5,204 bases of DNA. Origin: JAVBMO01 sp031552355 (GTDB lineage: Bacteria > Bacteroidota > Bacteroidia > Bacteroidales > P3). The number at the start of each line of letters is the position of its first letter. Position 1 is the first letter of the stretch. A model generated the notes under the pieces. That model saw only the letters and a list, made by a program, of their open reading frames with translations, ran no database searches and was not told where the DNA came from. Positions 5,147-5,204 of this stretch are shown one piece after another. The stretch is taken from the NCBI GenBank assembly GCA_031552355.1, contig JAVBMO010000098.1:1-5204 (forward strand), given 5' to 3'. Both the position numbers and the translations under genes were made by a program.

Positions 5147-5204
5147 AAATAAATAGATATTCTGTGGATTAAAATTCTGAAAGATTGATTTATTGCAAAA
5201 TAGA

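Overview
The window looks like chromosomal DNA of an AT-rich member of the Bacteroidota. Three things point there: a PorX-type regulator (the two-component regulator tied to the type IX secretion system, known only from this phylum), near-absence of Shine-Dalgarno sequences before the genes, and several matches to the Bacteroidota -7 promoter element TAnnTTTG. Every gene I can support lies on the minus strand, so it reads right to left.

Right to left: a YitT-family membrane protein (4181-5101) has its own promoter close to its start. A 196-base gap follows. Next is PorX (2431-3984), a receiver domain joined to a PglZ/alkaline-phosphatase-superfamily domain, with phospho-acceptor and metal-binding residues all in place. 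Sixty bases further on is the thiol peroxidase Tpx (1858-2370), closed by a strong intrinsic terminator at 1800-1836 that works only on this strand. Then comes an RlmI-type 23S rRNA cytosine methyltransferase (453-1637), followed by two small hairpins.

The left 342 bases carry no long reading frame, but they are not empty. They hold the start of an IS5-family element (terminal repeat near 330-342, transposase start at 227). Its transposase breaks off after about 29 codons, where a second element of the ISAs1 type begins near position 140. The first 35 codons of the ISAs1-type transposase (start at 105) run off the left edge. This is one insertion sequence nested in another. The hybrid reading frame left by the insertion stops in a TAATG that overlaps the start codon of the inner transposase, so the inner element may be translated from the outer element's promoter.

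The four chromosomal genes do not form an obvious pathway: membrane transport of unknown substrate, secretion/envelope regulation, peroxide detoxification and ribosome modification. Only porX and tpx are close enough to suggest a shared transcript. I found no CRISPR array, tRNA or rRNA gene, and no clearly new defence or signalling system. The nested insertion sequences are the most noteworthy structure.
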